Positions 25,636 through 35,739 of a DNA stretch of 64,000 nt are shown here, piece after piece (position 1 is the first letter of the stretch; each line of letters opens with the position of its first letter). The translations under genes were made by a program, and so were the position numbers. Origin of the DNA: Planosporangium flavigriseum (GTDB taxonomy: Bacteria > Actinomycetota > Actinomycetes > Mycobacteriales > Micromonosporaceae). The stretch lies in assembly GCF_011947225.1 (NCBI RefSeq), contig NZ_JAATVW010000002.1, forward strand, positions 411,322 to 475,321, given 5' to 3'. The notes beneath the pieces are model-generated. The model ran no database searches. It was not told the origin of the DNA and saw only the letters and a list, made by a program, of their open reading frames with translations.

Positions 25636-26517
25636 TTGCGCCGGACAGCTCTCTTCGCATCGCTCACCGCCGCGTCCGTCGCGTCCATGCTCACCATGGC
25701 CGCGCCCGCCTCGGCGATCAACTCGTACAACGCTGCGCTCGCGCCCGAGCGGACCGAGGTCGGGTCGCTCGTCGTCCAGTACGACCGTGACAACAACCCC
25801 GCCACGCCCGATGCCGTCCGGTGGGTCTGCTCGGGCACAATGATCTCCAGGGACGTCTTCCTCACCGCCGCCCACTGCACCACCGACTGGCCGGCCGGCA
25901 TCAAGTTCTACGTCTCCCTGGACCAGAACACGCAGGCCGCGATCGACGCGTCGAACAAGCTCGGCGGAACGCCGGAGCAGATCGCCCAGCGGGTCGCCGT
26001 CGAGGGCAGCCCGCACTGGGACGCGGCCTACCCCGGCAACTCGGCGGACGCCCACGACATCGCGGTCATCACGTTCGACAAGGCCCAGGCCGCCGAACTA
26101 GCGAAGCGGTGGACCTTCACGCCCGCCCAGCTGCCCCGCGACAACCAACTCTCCGAGCTCGGCTCGCGGGCGCTCGACGCCGCGCAGTGGCAGGTCATGG
26201 GGTACGGCACCCAGGAGGCGGTGAACGGACCCGGCGGGCAGACCCACCCCGGCGGCGGCGTGCGGATGAAGGCGACGCTCGACTTCAACGCCCTCAACAA
26301 GACCTGGGTCCGCCTGGCCATGAACGAGAGCCGCGACCTCGGCGGCGCCTGCTACGGCGACTCCGGCGGCCCGAACTTCGTCACCCTCGACGGCAAGCTC
26401 GTCCTCGCCGGCACCACGATCACCGGCGACAGCCCCTGCTACGCCACCAACGTGGCATACCGGACCGACAGCGACAGCGCCCGAAACTTCCTCAAGCAGT
26501 TCGTCGCCCTGCCATAG
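25636..26517 (+). CDS. Secreted trypsin-like serine protease (S1)
   Basis: A 293-aa exported protease of the chymotrypsin fold. The signal peptide spans residues 1-27 (SVASMLTMAAPASA), with no obvious long prodomain. The catalytic triad is His80 (FLTAAHC), Asp141 (AHDIAVI) and Ser243 (CYGDSGGP). Cysteines at 65/81 and around 239/266 could form the usual disulfides. The TTG at 25636 is preferred over an ATG at 25558 because GGAGGA lies 5 nt before it and the signal peptide then begins with RRT. It is followed by a hairpin terminator, so it is monocistronic. Confidence 0.9.
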   Translation: MRRTALFASLTAASVASMLTMAAPASAINSYNAALAPERTEVGSLVVQYDRDNNPATPDAVRWVCSGTMISRDVFLTAAHCTTDWPAGIKFYVSLDQNTQAAIDASNKLGGTPEQIAQRVAVEGSPHWDAAYPGNSADAHDIAVITFDKAQAAELAKRWTFTPAQLPRDNQLSELGSRALDAAQWQVMGYGTQEAVNGPGGQTHPGGGVRMKATLDFNALNKTWVRLAMNESRDLGGACYGDSGGPNFVTLDGKLVLAGTTITGDSPCYATNVAYRTDSDSARNFLKQFVALP

Positions 26518-26525
26518 CTCGGACT

Positions 26526-26562
26526 CAGGCGGCCGGCCGAGGAGCGCCCGGCCGGCCGCCTG
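26526..26562 (+). terminator. Hairpin terminator after the S1 protease gene
   Basis: Perfect 13-bp stem CAGGCGGCCGGCC / GGCCGGCCGCCTG with an 11-nt loop, 8 bp after the stop codon. Confidence 0.85.
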
Positions 26563-26629
26563 ACCATCTGGGGAATCGATTTAGTTACACCGTTTAATAA
26601 ATGGCCTCAGTTGGTTAGGCTTCTCAGTC

Positions 26630-27517
26630 GTGCGGCGGGCATTGACGGTGTTCTGGTTGGTCGGGTTGTTGTCAGTCGGGGCGTGCTCGTCGGGTGGGCA
26701 CCGGAACAGGGAAGCCGCCCCGGCCGCACTGGTCGCCTCCTCGAACACTCCGTCGCCGACAGCGGCCGCGAGCTCGACATCCCCGTCGGCGTCTCCATCG
26801 GCGTCCCGGTCGCCCTCCCCGTCGCCAACCCCGTCACGATCTCCGGCGCGACCGGCCACCGCAACGGCCCCCAGGACGACCGGGGCACCGGCGGCCCCCT
26901 CCCCCGCGCCGGTCAACGAGGGCCCGAAGTGGTTGATGACCAAGGTTCCTGCCGGCAGCCGGCAGGCCATCGTGGTGGACGCCGCCTCGGCGAGCACCAC
27001 GTACGCCACACTGTCGGCGTATCAGCGAACCTCGAACGGTGGCTGGCACCGGGTGTTGGGACCGGCGCCAGCCAGGATCGGTTCGGGCGGGTTCAGTTGG
27101 AGCCACAAGGAAGGCGTACCGAACACGCCGATCGGCGTGTTCACCGTGCCGCTGGCGTTCGGGACAGCTAACCCGGACACAAAGATGACGTGGCGGACCG
27201 TGACCTCCGATTCGGTGTGGGTCGACGATCCGAACTCGGCGTACTACGACACCTGGCAGAGCGCGCCCGCCGACGGCAGGTGGGCCTCTGCCGAGCAGCT
27301 GAACGTCCCCACCTACCGGCTGGCGCTCTGGATGAACGTCAACCCCAACCACACCCCCGGTGAGGGCAGCGCGTTCTTCGTGCACCTGCCGGTCGCCGGC
27401 GCCACTGCCGGGTGCGTGGCCGTCGACGAGGCGAGCCTTCGGTGGCTGATGGGCTGGCTGGACCCGGCGGCCCAGCCGCGGATCGTGATGGGCCCCGAGA
27501 GCACCCTCAACCAGTAG
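26630..27517 (+). CDS. Lipoprotein with L,D-transpeptidase (YkuD-like) domain
   Basis: A 295-aa lipoprotein: signal MRRALTVFWLVGLLSVGAC with lipobox VGAC, a Ser/Pro/Ala linker to about residue 100, then a YkuD-like domain with IVVDAASASTTYATLSAYQ, EGVPNTPIGVF and the C-terminal FFVHLPVAGATAGCVAV. L,D-transpeptidases make 3-3 peptidoglycan cross-links through a Cys in [S/T]HGC. Here the segment reads TAGC: the Cys is kept but the His beside it is Ala, as in a large actinobacterial subgroup, so activity is uncertain. The GTG at 26630 has only a weak ribosome binding site. Confidence 0.8.
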   Translation: MRRALTVFWLVGLLSVGACSSGGHRNREAAPAALVASSNTPSPTAAASSTSPSASPSASRSPSPSPTPSRSPARPATATAPRTTGAPAAPSPAPVNEGPKWLMTKVPAGSRQAIVVDAASASTTYATLSAYQRTSNGGWHRVLGPAPARIGSGGFSWSHKEGVPNTPIGVFTVPLAFGTANPDTKMTWRTVTSDSVWVDDPNSAYYDTWQSAPADGRWASAEQLNVPTYRLALWMNVNPNHTPGEGSAFFVHLPVAGATAGCVAVDEASLRWLMGWLDPAAQPRIVMGPESTLNQ

Positions 27518-27670
27518 GACATAGCGCAACTACGTTGGCGCTTGCGCCGAGGCTCAACCCTCATCCGCGCGTGGGCGCTCACCACTCGTTTCGGTGCCCT
27601 GTGCCGCTTTCAATGCCCTGTGCCGCCAGGCGTGTTCGATGAGTTGCGGACACGCTCCTCGGAGACGCAA

Positions 27671-27706
27671 ACGGGGGTACCGCCCTGGGATGGGCGGTAC
27701 CCCCGT
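27671..27706. terminator. Bidirectional terminator between the YkuD and GH25 genes
   Basis: Perfect 15-bp stem ACGGGGGTACCGCCC / GGGCGGTACCCCCGT with loop TGGGAT, between two convergent genes. Confidence 0.9.
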
Positions 27707-27730
27707 CTTCCGTCCGTCAGCTCCGCCGCG

Positions 27731-29617
27731 CTAGCCGGCGCTGTCCCACTGGGATACAGGTGGGTTGTAGCCACTCGCGGCATCGGGGCTCAAGGCCCAC
27801 AGCCCTACGTGGCCACGACCGTAGTCGAAGAGAAGCGCAACGTCATCTCTCGTCGCGCCCGTGTAGTTCCCCATGGCCATGGACCTGGTGTAAGGGCCCC
27901 AATGAGGGTTGTCCCAGCGCAGGACCGGCCCGGAGAAGCCACCATCACCGCTGGCATTGGCGCTCAACGTCCACACTCCGACACGGTTGCCGCCGTAAGA
28001 GTAGAACAGCCCGATGTCGGCCTTACCGTCACCGTCGGCGTTCCCCGAGGTCATGAAACTGGTGTTAGGACCCCAGTAAGGGTTGTCCCAGCGCATGACC
28101 GGCCCGGCGAAGCCCCCATCACCGCTGGCATTGGCGCTCAACGTCCACAAGGCGACACGGTTGCCGCCGTAAGAGTAGAACAGCCCGATGTCGGCCTTAA
28201 GGTCACCGTTGAAGTCCCCCGACGCCATGAACGTCGTATTCGGACCCCAGTAAGGGGAGTCCCAGCGCATGGCCGGCCCGGAGAAGCCACCATCACCGCT
28301 GGCATTGGCGCTCAGCGTCCACAAGGCGACACGGTTGCCGTAGTAGTAGAACAGCCCGACATCGCCCTTACCGTCACCGTTGAAGTCCCCCATCGCCATG
28401 AACTTCGTACTCGGACCCCAATAGGGACCGTCCCAGCGCAGATCCGGCCCGGAGAAGCCACCATCACCGTTGGCGTTGGCGCTGAACGTCCAGAACGAGA
28501 CATGGTTGCCGCCGTAGTGGTAGAACAGCCCGATGTCGGCCTTACCGTCGCCGTTGAAGTCCCTCGAAGCCATGAACTTGGTGTTATTAGCCCCCCAGTA
28601 CGGGGAGTACCAGCGAAGTACGGGCGGGTCGAAGCCGCCCGTACTTCGCGCGGTCATCGTCCACAGTGAGACGTAGTTATTTCCATAGTCATAGAAGAAC
28701 GCAAGGTCGGCCTTGCCGTCGCCGTTGAAGTCACCGCTGGTCGTAAACTTCGGTGCGGGCTGCGCGGCAAGTGCGGCAAGGTCAGCAAGAGACCCATTGA
28801 AGACGTTCTGGTCGCCGGGGAGTGAACCGCTGGAGCTGTACTGCCAGATGGTCCACCTCGGCCATCCAGCCGGCAATGTGCTGGGGGGCGTGCTGCTGTA
28901 GTGCGCGATGAAGAGAAGCTGGTCACCAAACGAACTGTTGCTGCCTGTGCACGGATTCCACCAGTTCGTATTGGTGTAGATCAGCGTCTGTTTTCCCGTT
29001 CGCTGCCAGATTCGGGTCACGAAACTACGGATCCAGGAGACCATCGCGCTTGGCGAGAGACCCCAACACGGGTACGGCGCGACGTAGTTACCCGCGCTGT
29101 TCTTGTACGGCCACTCCAGGTCGAGCATCAACGGAAGGGTCTTGCCGTCATAAGCGAACTGGGAATGATCGATAAAGAAGTCCGCCTGCGCGACACTGTC
29201 CGGAGAGTCCGGCCGCGCGAACACGTAGGCGCCGACGTACAGGCCAGCGCTTTTCGCTCCGTTGTACTGACTGTTGAAGTAGGGGTTGACGTACGAGGTG
29301 CCCTCTGTGGCTTTGACGTACGCGAATTTCGCGCCAGCGGCCGCGACCTGGTTCCAGTCGACGTTTCCTTGCCAACTAGAAACGTCGATACCCGTCACGG
29401 GGTACCCCGCGGGGGCGGCTGCGGCTGAAAAGCGGGGGTCGGCGGCGCTTACCCCAGTCGCCGGGTCCACTCCCGCATGCGCGGAGCCACCGTTGCCAGG
29501 CACATCCGGTCCCTTGGCCGAGGCCGGCGACGCGTTCATGACGGCTGCAACGGAGATGCTGACGAGTGCGACAACGCCCGCTGTGCAGTTCCGTAGCAGT
29601 GAAGTCCGTTTGTTCAA
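27731..29617 (-). CDS. Secreted GH25 lysozyme with FG-GAP repeats
   Basis: A 628-aa exported muramidase. A signal peptide (SPASA at about residue 34) precedes a GH25 barrel with GIDVSSWQGNVDW (Asp), FAYVKATEGTSY and the catalytic pair LMLDLEWPY; IYTNTNWW and RWTIWQY are also typical. About 370 residues of FG-GAP/VCBS-like repeats follow (each with DFNGDGKADIGLF, a calcium-binding loop), probably a beta-propeller for binding glycans or walls. The TTG at 29617 (weak AAAGG) places the signal peptide at the N-terminus; an in-frame ATG at 29707 would add 30 residues. It probably digests foreign or its own peptidoglycan. Confidence 0.9.
   Translation of the reverse strand: MNKRTSLLRNCTAGVVALVSISVAAVMNASPASAKGPDVPGNGGSAHAGVDPATGVSAADPRFSAAAAPAGYPVTGIDVSSWQGNVDWNQVAAAGAKFAYVKATEGTSYVNPYFNSQYNGAKSAGLYVGAYVFARPDSPDSVAQADFFIDHSQFAYDGKTLPLMLDLEWPYKNSAGNYVAPYPCWGLSPSAMVSWIRSFVTRIWQRTGKQTLIYTNTNWWNPCTGSNSSFGDQLLFIAHYSSTPPSTLPAGWPRWTIWQYSSSGSLPGDQNVFNGSLADLAALAAQPAPKFTTSGDFNGDGKADLAFFYDYGNNYVSLWTMTARSTGGFDPPVLRWYSPYWGANNTKFMASRDFNGDGKADIGLFYHYGGNHVSFWTFSANANGDGGFSGPDLRWDGPYWGPSTKFMAMGDFNGDGKGDVGLFYYYGNRVALWTLSANASGDGGFSGPAMRWDSPYWGPNTTFMASGDFNGDLKADIGLFYSYGGNRVALWTLSANASGDGGFAGPVMRWDNPYWGPNTSFMTSGNADGDGKADIGLFYSYGGNRVGVWTLSANASGDGGFSGPVLRWDNPHWGPYTRSMAMGNYTGATRDDVALLFDYGRGHVGLWALSPDAASGYNPPVSQWDSAG
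27880..28770 (-). repeat. Five near-identical 171-174 bp direct repeats coding FG-GAP units
   Basis: Within the GH25 gene the unit coding GDFNGDGKADIGLFY...RVALWTLSANASGDGGF...RWDNPYWGPNT is repeated with a 171-174 bp period. Neighbouring copies are nearly identical at the DNA level (for example the segment coding SANASGDGGF), and a more divergent sixth copy closes the gene. Such repeats can expand or contract by recombination. Confidence 0.85.
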
Positions 29618-30073
29618 CCGGACGCCTTTCTGATCGAGGATGTTCGACCGGGCAGCGAGCAGGCGGGATGAAAAGACACCACGAGCCGCAGGGCGCACAG
29701 TCGACACCCGACCGCACCACTACGCCCAAGATCGCCGCCGCCTCGCTGCGCAGTCGCGTCCACCGCTCCTTGAGGCTGCTGGAGACCCCATGCTATTACG
29801 TTTCGGCCACCTTAGATGGCATTTGCCCTAAATTTCCCCGTGTCGGCTTCGAGGACATGGATGCGTCGGCGGACCACCACAGAGACCCGCGTTGATGCGA
29901 TTGGCGCTCGGTAACCGGATACCGACGCGACCACCAGGCAGGGGAGCGAGGTCCCGCAGCGGCTGTCGCACAAGACACCCCGACATCCGCACGAGCCAGC
30001 GCCACATGGGTTTCGCGCTCGGGACCTTACCCAAAATGATCTTCAGGGCAGAGTTTTAGCAGGTGGGGCTTGA
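29618..30073. other. 456-bp region without a gene
   Basis: Between the GH25 gene start and the tRNA. It is lower in GC than its surroundings in places. Several short frames exist on both strands, but none has coding character or a family motif. It should hold the GH25 promoter; no palindrome or hairpin stands out. Confidence 0.4.
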
Positions 30074-30145
30074 GCCGACGGCGGGACTTGAACCCGCAAC
30101 CTTCCGATTACAAGTCGGGTGCGCTACCAATTGCGCCACGTCGGC
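30074..30145 (-). tRNA. tRNA-Thr (anticodon TGT)
   Basis: The reverse strand folds as a complete cloverleaf: acceptor GCCGACG/CGTCGGC, D arm GCGC...GCGC, anticodon loop CTTGTAA (TGT, reads ACA), T arm GCGGG-TTCAAGT-CCCGC. The anticodon stem has a C-A mismatch at pair 27-43. CCA is not encoded. It stands alone. Confidence 0.93.
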
Positions 30146-30306
30146 GGACGTACCCGTGTAGGTACTTCTGAGATGGTACGCGGCCGACGCGGCAGCACCG
30201 AACACCCCCGAACCCGGACCCCGGCAGCGCCAAACCGCCCCTTAGTCACCCCAACCAGACGCGCATCTTGGCAAGAAATCAAAATCCATCTACGTTGTGC
30301 AGATCT

Positions 30307-30322
30307 GGTGACCCACGTCACT
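30307..30322. promoter_or_regulatory. CRP-like site GGTGACCCACGTCACT
   Basis: Matches the CRP/FNR-family core GTGA-N6-TCAC exactly and lies 59 bp upstream of the ABC ATPase start. In actinobacteria such sites bind CRP-type regulators. A carbon-responsive control of a sugar ATPase would fit, but this is inferred from the match only. Confidence 0.45.
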
Positions 30323-30380
30323 AACGCCTTTTACTCGGATCGTCCGGCACGTTCCTGCCGGTGAAAGGAATTACTTCGTC

Positions 30381-31472
<1,092 letters not shown>

Positions 31473-31484
31473 ACCGCACGACAG

Positions 31485-31530
31485 CACGAAGGCCGTCATG
31501 ACGGTCTCTCCCCCCCTGACGGCCTTCGTG
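31485..31530. terminator. Hairpin terminator after the ABC ATPase gene
   Basis: Perfect 14-bp stem CACGAAGGCCGTCA / TGACGGCCTTCGTG with an 18-nt loop. It may also serve the convergent MscS gene. Confidence 0.85.
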
Positions 31531-31547
31531 ATCTGTCGGCTGAGCGG

Positions 31548-32753
31548 CTAGTTGCGCGTACCCGCCTTGGCGCGCTCTTCCCGCGAGCCGAAGGCCTCGC
31601 CACGGGCCTTACCGTCGTCGCTGCCGCTGAAAACGCGGGCATCCTCGGAGTCGCCGCCCCCGCCGTCACTGGCGCGATCGCCCAGCCACCGCCTGAGCCC
31701 CTTCGACCCGAACGCGCCATTGCCCTCGCCCACCTCGGCGCGCATGCGCGGCAGGGCGGTCGGCCGCTGGTCGCGCACCCACTCGACCAGGTGCTCGCGG
31801 ACCAGGCACCGCAGGTCCCACAGGCTGCCCGCGTCGGCGGCGCTTACCAGGGCCCGCAGTCGCACCATCCCGCCGGTCGCGTCGGTGACCTGCAGCGCGC
31901 AGGCCCGCTCGTCCCACAGCCCGGTGCCTTCGATGAACCGGCGCAGCTCTTCGCGCATGGCCTGCACCGGCACCGACCAGTCGACATCGAACTCCACGGC
32001 GCCCAGCACCGCCGACTGCGTACGGGTCCAGTTCTGGAACGGCTTGGTGGTGAAGTACAAGGTGGGCAGGATCAACCGACGGTCGTCCCAGATGTGCACG
32101 ACCACATAGCTGAGGGTGATTTCTTCGATGCGGCCCCACTCCCCCTCGACGACGACCACGTCGTCGAGCCGGACCGCCCCGCCGAACGCCAGCTGCAGCC
32201 CGGCGATCACGTTGCCCAGGACGCTCTGGGCGGCCAGCGCGGCGACGGCACCGATGACCCCGGCGGAGGCGAGCACGCTCGCACCGATCCCCCGCACGCT
32301 GGGGAAAGTCATGAGCATGACACCCAGAGTCAAGACGAAGATCACCGCAACGGTGAGCCGGCGGAGGATGACGACCTGGGTGTGGATGCGTCGCGCCTGG
32401 CGGTTGTTCGGCACGTCCATGCGGAACCGGTTCAGCGCCCGGTCCTGGGCCACCAGCAGGAGGGAGGCCACCAGCCAGGCCGAAGCGGCGATCATGGCGA
32501 GGCCGATGACGTGCAGCGTGATCTGGCGCCATCGCGGATCCCCGCCGAGACCGGTGGTCGCCTGAACGGCGATCCGGACGGCGACCAGGACCGCGACTGT
32601 CTGTAATGCCCGATGCGAGTGTTCGTACAGCCCTGCCGCCAGCAGCGAGCGTCTACCGAGCCGGCGGGCGACTCGATGCATCACCTCCACCACGCCGAGC
32701 GCGATCGCCGCCGCTGCCACCGTGGCGGCGATCGTCCACATGATGTTCCGCAC
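31548..32753 (-). CDS. MscS-family mechanosensitive channel
   Basis: A 401-aa small-conductance mechanosensitive channel that opens on membrane tension to release solutes during osmotic downshock. Membrane helices lie near residues 5-25, 52-72, 85-105 and 133-155; the pore-lining segment is GASVLASAGVIGAVAALAAQ with the conserved QSVLGNVIAG. The beta domain follows (DDVVVVEGEWGRIEEITLSYV, RRLILPTLYF). The C-terminal 60 residues are hydrophilic and rich in Gly, Asp and Arg. The GTG at 32753 was chosen (AGGAGGGGG upstream); in-frame starts extend to 32804. Confidence 0.9.
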   Translation of the reverse strand: MRNIMWTIAATVAAAAIALGVVEVMHRVARRLGRRSLLAAGLYEHSHRALQTVAVLVAVRIAVQATTGLGGDPRWRQITLHVIGLAMIAASAWLVASLLLVAQDRALNRFRMDVPNNRQARRIHTQVVILRRLTVAVIFVLTLGVMLMTFPSVRGIGASVLASAGVIGAVAALAAQSVLGNVIAGLQLAFGGAVRLDDVVVVEGEWGRIEEITLSYVVVHIWDDRRLILPTLYFTTKPFQNWTRTQSAVLGAVEFDVDWSVPVQAMREELRRFIEGTGLWDERACALQVTDATGGMVRLRALVSAADAGSLWDLRCLVREHLVEWVRDQRPTALPRMRAEVGEGNGAFGSKGLRRWLGDRASDGGGGDSEDARVFSGSDDGKARGEAFGSREERAKAGTRN

Positions 32754-33094
32754 GGGCCTTAACCCCCTCCTAGACCGACGTCGTACGAGCCGATGACACG
32801 GCAAGGCTGACCCGCCTGCGTCTGCGAGGGGTCAGCCACGTACACGATCACTTACATCCGCACCCCGTACCCCTGCTCCCCCACGGTCAAAACCGGCCAT
32901 ATGGGTCGCCTGCGCCACACCCCCACCGAGGGGCCGACTCCGCGCACGATTCCAGCCATGGACGCGCCACAGGGTGGTTGGGCGCCGTACGGGCACAGGA
33001 ATCACCAGCGTCGTCATCGACGCGGTGCTCCGCGCGCCGTTCGAGGACGCGCAGACCGCCGGGACCGTACCGAGCTAACCGGGGCCGTACCGAG
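32754..33094. other. 341-bp region without a recognised gene
   Basis: No frame has family resemblance. A 14-bp direct repeat, CCGTACCGAGCTAA, occurs at 33065-33078 and 33085-33098; the second copy contains the rlmB stop codon. The frame ending in the first copy reads GITSVVIDAVLRAPFEDAQ before a stop and could be a gene remnant, but I cannot assign it. Confidence 0.35.
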
Positions 33095-34207
33095 CTAAAC
33101 GATGGCCGGCGCGCCGGGCGGCGGAGCCAGGTTCTCGGCGTCCCGGCGGCGCCGGGCCACCTCGGCGAGCGAAACCGCGGCGGCCACGGAGGCGTTGAGC
33201 GACTCGATCTCCGAGGCCATCGGGATACTCACCCGGAAGTCACAGGTCTCCCCGACCAGCCGGGACAGCCCGCGCCCCTCCGAACCGACGACCAGGACCA
33301 TTGGTTCGACGGCCACCTCGAGGTCGTACAACTGCACCTCGCCGTCGGCGTCCAGCCCCACGACCGTGTACCCCTGGTCCTGGCACGCCTTGAGCGCCCG
33401 GGTCAGGTTGGTCACCTGCGACACCGGGATCCGGGCGGCGGCGCCGGCGCTGGTGCGCCACGCGGTCGCGGTGATCCCGGCGGCCCGCCGCTCGGGGAAG
33501 AACACGCCGTGCGCGCCGAATGCGGCGGCCGAGCGGACAACCGCGCCCAGGTTGCGCGGATCGGTGACCCCGTCGAGGGCCACCAGCAGCGGCGCCACCT
33601 GCTCGGAGGCGGCCGCGGCCAGGTCGTCGAACGGCTCGTACGCGAACGGCGGCACCTGCAGCCCGATGCCCTGGTGCAGCACCCCGCCGGTCATCCGGTC
33701 CAGCTCGGCGCGGCCCACCTCGAGCAGCGGGATACCCCGGTCGCTGGCGATGCGGACGGCCTCCTTGACCCGGTCGTCCATGTCGATGCCCTGCGCGATG
33801 TAGAGCGCCATCGCCGGCACGTGCATGCGCAGCGCCTCCAGCACCGGGTTACGCCCGACGAGCAGCTCAGGTGCGTCCTTCGGGGTAGCCGCCTTACGCC
33901 CCGGTGCGACCCGGGGGCCGGCCTTTCCCCCGCCCCTCTTCGCCGCAGGGGCGCCCTTCTTGCCGGGCTGGCCGACCTTGGGGGCACGCCCCTCGGCGGC
34001 CGCCTTGCGCCGCTCCTTCTCCTGCTTCCAGGCGGTGCGCTCGGGCAGCGGCTCGTCGCCGGAGTACCCCTTGTGCCAGGGCCGCTCGGACGCGGGCAGG
34101 GTGCGTCCCCGCCCGGTCAGTGCCTGCCGGCCCTTGCCACCCGAGCCGGCCGTCGGTCCCTTGCGGGCTGTCGTGCGCCGACCGCGACGCTGGGAATTAC
34201 CGGCCAT
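33095..34207 (-). CDS. rlmB: 23S rRNA (guanosine-2'-O-)-methyltransferase RlmB
   Basis: A 370-aa SPOUT methyltransferase that methylates the 2'-O of a guanosine in the 23S rRNA peptidyl-transferase region (G2251 in E. coli). About 110 residues of Arg/Lys/Gly-rich tail precede the substrate-binding domain ([14 protein letters not shown]) and the knotted catalytic domain with [29 protein letters not shown] and [19 protein letters not shown]. The start overlaps the cysS stop by 1 nt, so the two are coupled. Same pair and order as in M. tuberculosis. Confidence 0.95.
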   Translation of the reverse strand: MAGNSQRRGRRTTARKGPTAGSGGKGRQALTGRGRTLPASERPWHKGYSGDEPLPERTAWKQEKERRKAAAEGRAPKVGQPGKKGAPAAKRGGGKAGPRVAPGRKAATPKDAPELLVGRNPVLEALRMHVPAMALYIAQGIDMDDRVKEAVRIASDRGIPLLEVGRAELDRMTGGVLHQGIGLQVPPFAYEPFDDLAAAASEQVAPLLVALDGVTDPRNLGAVVRSAAAFGAHGVFFPERRAAGITATAWRTSAGAAARIPVSQVTNLTRALKACQDQGYTVVGLDADGEVQLYDLEVAVEPMVLVVGSEGRGLSRLVGETCDFRVSIPMASEIESLNASVAAAVSLAEVARRRRDAENLAPPPGAPAIV

Positions 34208-35619
34208 CAGGCACCATCCGAAAGTGTCCAGCGGGGGCCGGCGGGAGTGTCCTCCACGACGACCCCGGCTTGCTTGAGCTGGTCGCGGACGGCGTCCGCC
34301 GCGGCCCAGTCCTTACGTGTGCGGGCGGCTGCCCGCTGGTCGAGCGCCAACGCGACGAGCGAGTCGACCACGTCGGTCAGCCCGGCCGTCGCCTCGGTCG
34401 TCCACTGTGGATTCAGTGGGTCGAGGCCGAGCACGCCGAGCATTGCCCGTACCGAAGAAAGAGCTGACGCCGCCGCGGCGTCGTCGCCGCCCGCCAGGGC
34501 CGCGTTGCCCTCACGCACGGTGTCGTGCACGACGGCGAGCGCCCGCGAGGTGTTGAGGTCGTCGTTCATGGCCTCGACGAACCCGGCCGGCAGGTCGGCC
34601 GGCTCGCCCGCGCCTACCCGCTCGACGGCCCGCTGCACGAAGCCCTCCAGCCGACGGTACGCCGACGCGGCCTCATGCAGCGCCTCGTCGGAGTAGTCGA
34701 TGGCGGAGCGGTAGTGCGGCGCGGTGATGTAGTACCGCAGCTCGACCGGCCGGATCCCCTTGGCGACCAGCGCCTCGACGTTGAGCACGTTCCCCAGCGA
34801 CTTGGCCATCTTCGTGCCGCCGAGGTTGAGCAGGGCGACGTGCACCCAGTGCCGGGCGAAGTCGAACCCGGCCGCGCGCGACTGGGCGATCTCGTTCTCG
34901 TGGTGCGGGAAGATCAGGTCCAGGCCGCCGCCGTGGATGTCGAACTCCTCGCCCAGGTAGCGCCAGCACATGGCCGAGCACTCGATGTGCCAGCCGGGAC
35001 GGCCCGGCCCCCAGGGCGAGGGCCAGCTGGCCTCGGCCGGCTCGTCGGCCTTGGCGCCCTTCCACAGCGCGAAGTCACGGGGATCGCGCTTGCCGCGCGC
35101 GGGGGCGTCGTCGGCCGGCTCCATCGCGTCGACCCGCTGCCCCGACAGCGCGCCGTAGGCCGGGTACGAGCGGACGTCGAAGTAGACGTCGCCGCTACCG
35201 TCCTCGGCCGGGTACGCGTGCCCCTTGTCGATCAGCAGCTTGATCAGCTCGATCATCTCGGGGATGTGCCCGGTCGCGCGCGGTTCATAGGTCGGCGGCA
35301 GCACACCCAGGGTCGCGTAGTCACGGGCGAGGCGCCGCTCATTGGCGTACGCGATTGCCCAGAACGGCTCACCGGCCTCGACGGACTTGACCAGGATCTT
35401 GTCGTCGATATCAGTAACATTGCGGATGAGCCGGACTTGATACCCCGAATGGGTCAGCCAACGGCGCAGGACGTCGTAGTTGACGCCGCCGCGAAGGTGG
35501 CCGATGTGCGGACCACCCTGCAGCGTGAGGCCACACAGGTACATCCCCACCTGGCCGGGGGTCCGCGGGACGAAGTCCCGCACCGTGCGGGTCGCGGTGT
35601 CGTACAGCCTCAACGTCAC
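34207..35619 (-). CDS. cysS: Cysteinyl-tRNA synthetase
   Basis: A 470-aa class I aminoacyl-tRNA synthetase charging tRNA-Cys. The HIGH motif is at 38-41 (GGPHIGHLR), the zinc ligand Cys29 (MYLCG), later zinc ligands are in HIECSAMC and [11 protein letters not shown], and the KMSKS equivalent is TKMAKSLGN. The C-terminal DALR-type helical domain ends the protein. The GTG at 35619 gives the family start (VTLRLYDT); an ATG 48 nt upstream is less likely. The downstream rlmB is translationally coupled. Confidence 0.96.
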   Translation of the reverse strand: MTLRLYDTATRTVRDFVPRTPGQVGMYLCGLTLQGGPHIGHLRGGVNYDVLRRWLTHSGYQVRLIRNVTDIDDKILVKSVEAGEPFWAIAYANERRLARDYATLGVLPPTYEPRATGHIPEMIELIKLLIDKGHAYPAEDGSGDVYFDVRSYPAYGALSGQRVDAMEPADDAPARGKRDPRDFALWKGAKADEPAEASWPSPWGPGRPGWHIECSAMCWRYLGEEFDIHGGGLDLIFPHHENEIAQSRAAGFDFARHWVHVALLNLGGTKMAKSLGNVLNVEALVAKGIRPVELRYYITAPHYRSAIDYSDEALHEAASAYRRLEGFVQRAVERVGAGEPADLPAGFVEAMNDDLNTSRALAVVHDTVREGNAALAGGDDAAAASALSSVRAMLGVLGLDPLNPQWTTEATAGLTDVVDSLVALALDQRAAARTRKDWAAADAVRDQLKQAGVVVEDTPAGPRWTLSDGA

Positions 35620-35727
35620 TCTGCAAGGGTAGCCGCCGACGCCATTGCCGTAGGTAACCCCTATCAACCCGATTCCCGACCGGAATACCGGGCAGAAATG
35701 GGACGGCGCGAATCAGCCTCGTACGCG

Positions 35728-35733
35728 TACATT
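35728..35733 (+). promoter_or_regulatory. -10 element TACATT, leaderless start
   Basis: TACATT ends 6 nt before the GTG at 35740; no ribosome binding site is present, so this supports both the promoter and that start codon. Confidence 0.5.
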
Positions 35734-35739
35734 CTGCGG

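Noticed and set aside
27542..28669. A 375-codon plus-strand repetitive frame
   Set aside because: Antisense image of the FG-GAP repeats; the repetitive look derives from the real gene.
27880..28770. Regularly spaced repeats that could suggest a CRISPR array
   Set aside because: The units are 171-174 bp, in frame, and code FG-GAP repeats of the GH25 protein.
34525..35739. A 405-codon N-terminal extension of the IclR gene
   Set aside because: It is antisense to cysS; the IclR HTH begins just after the GTG at 35740, which has its own -10 element.
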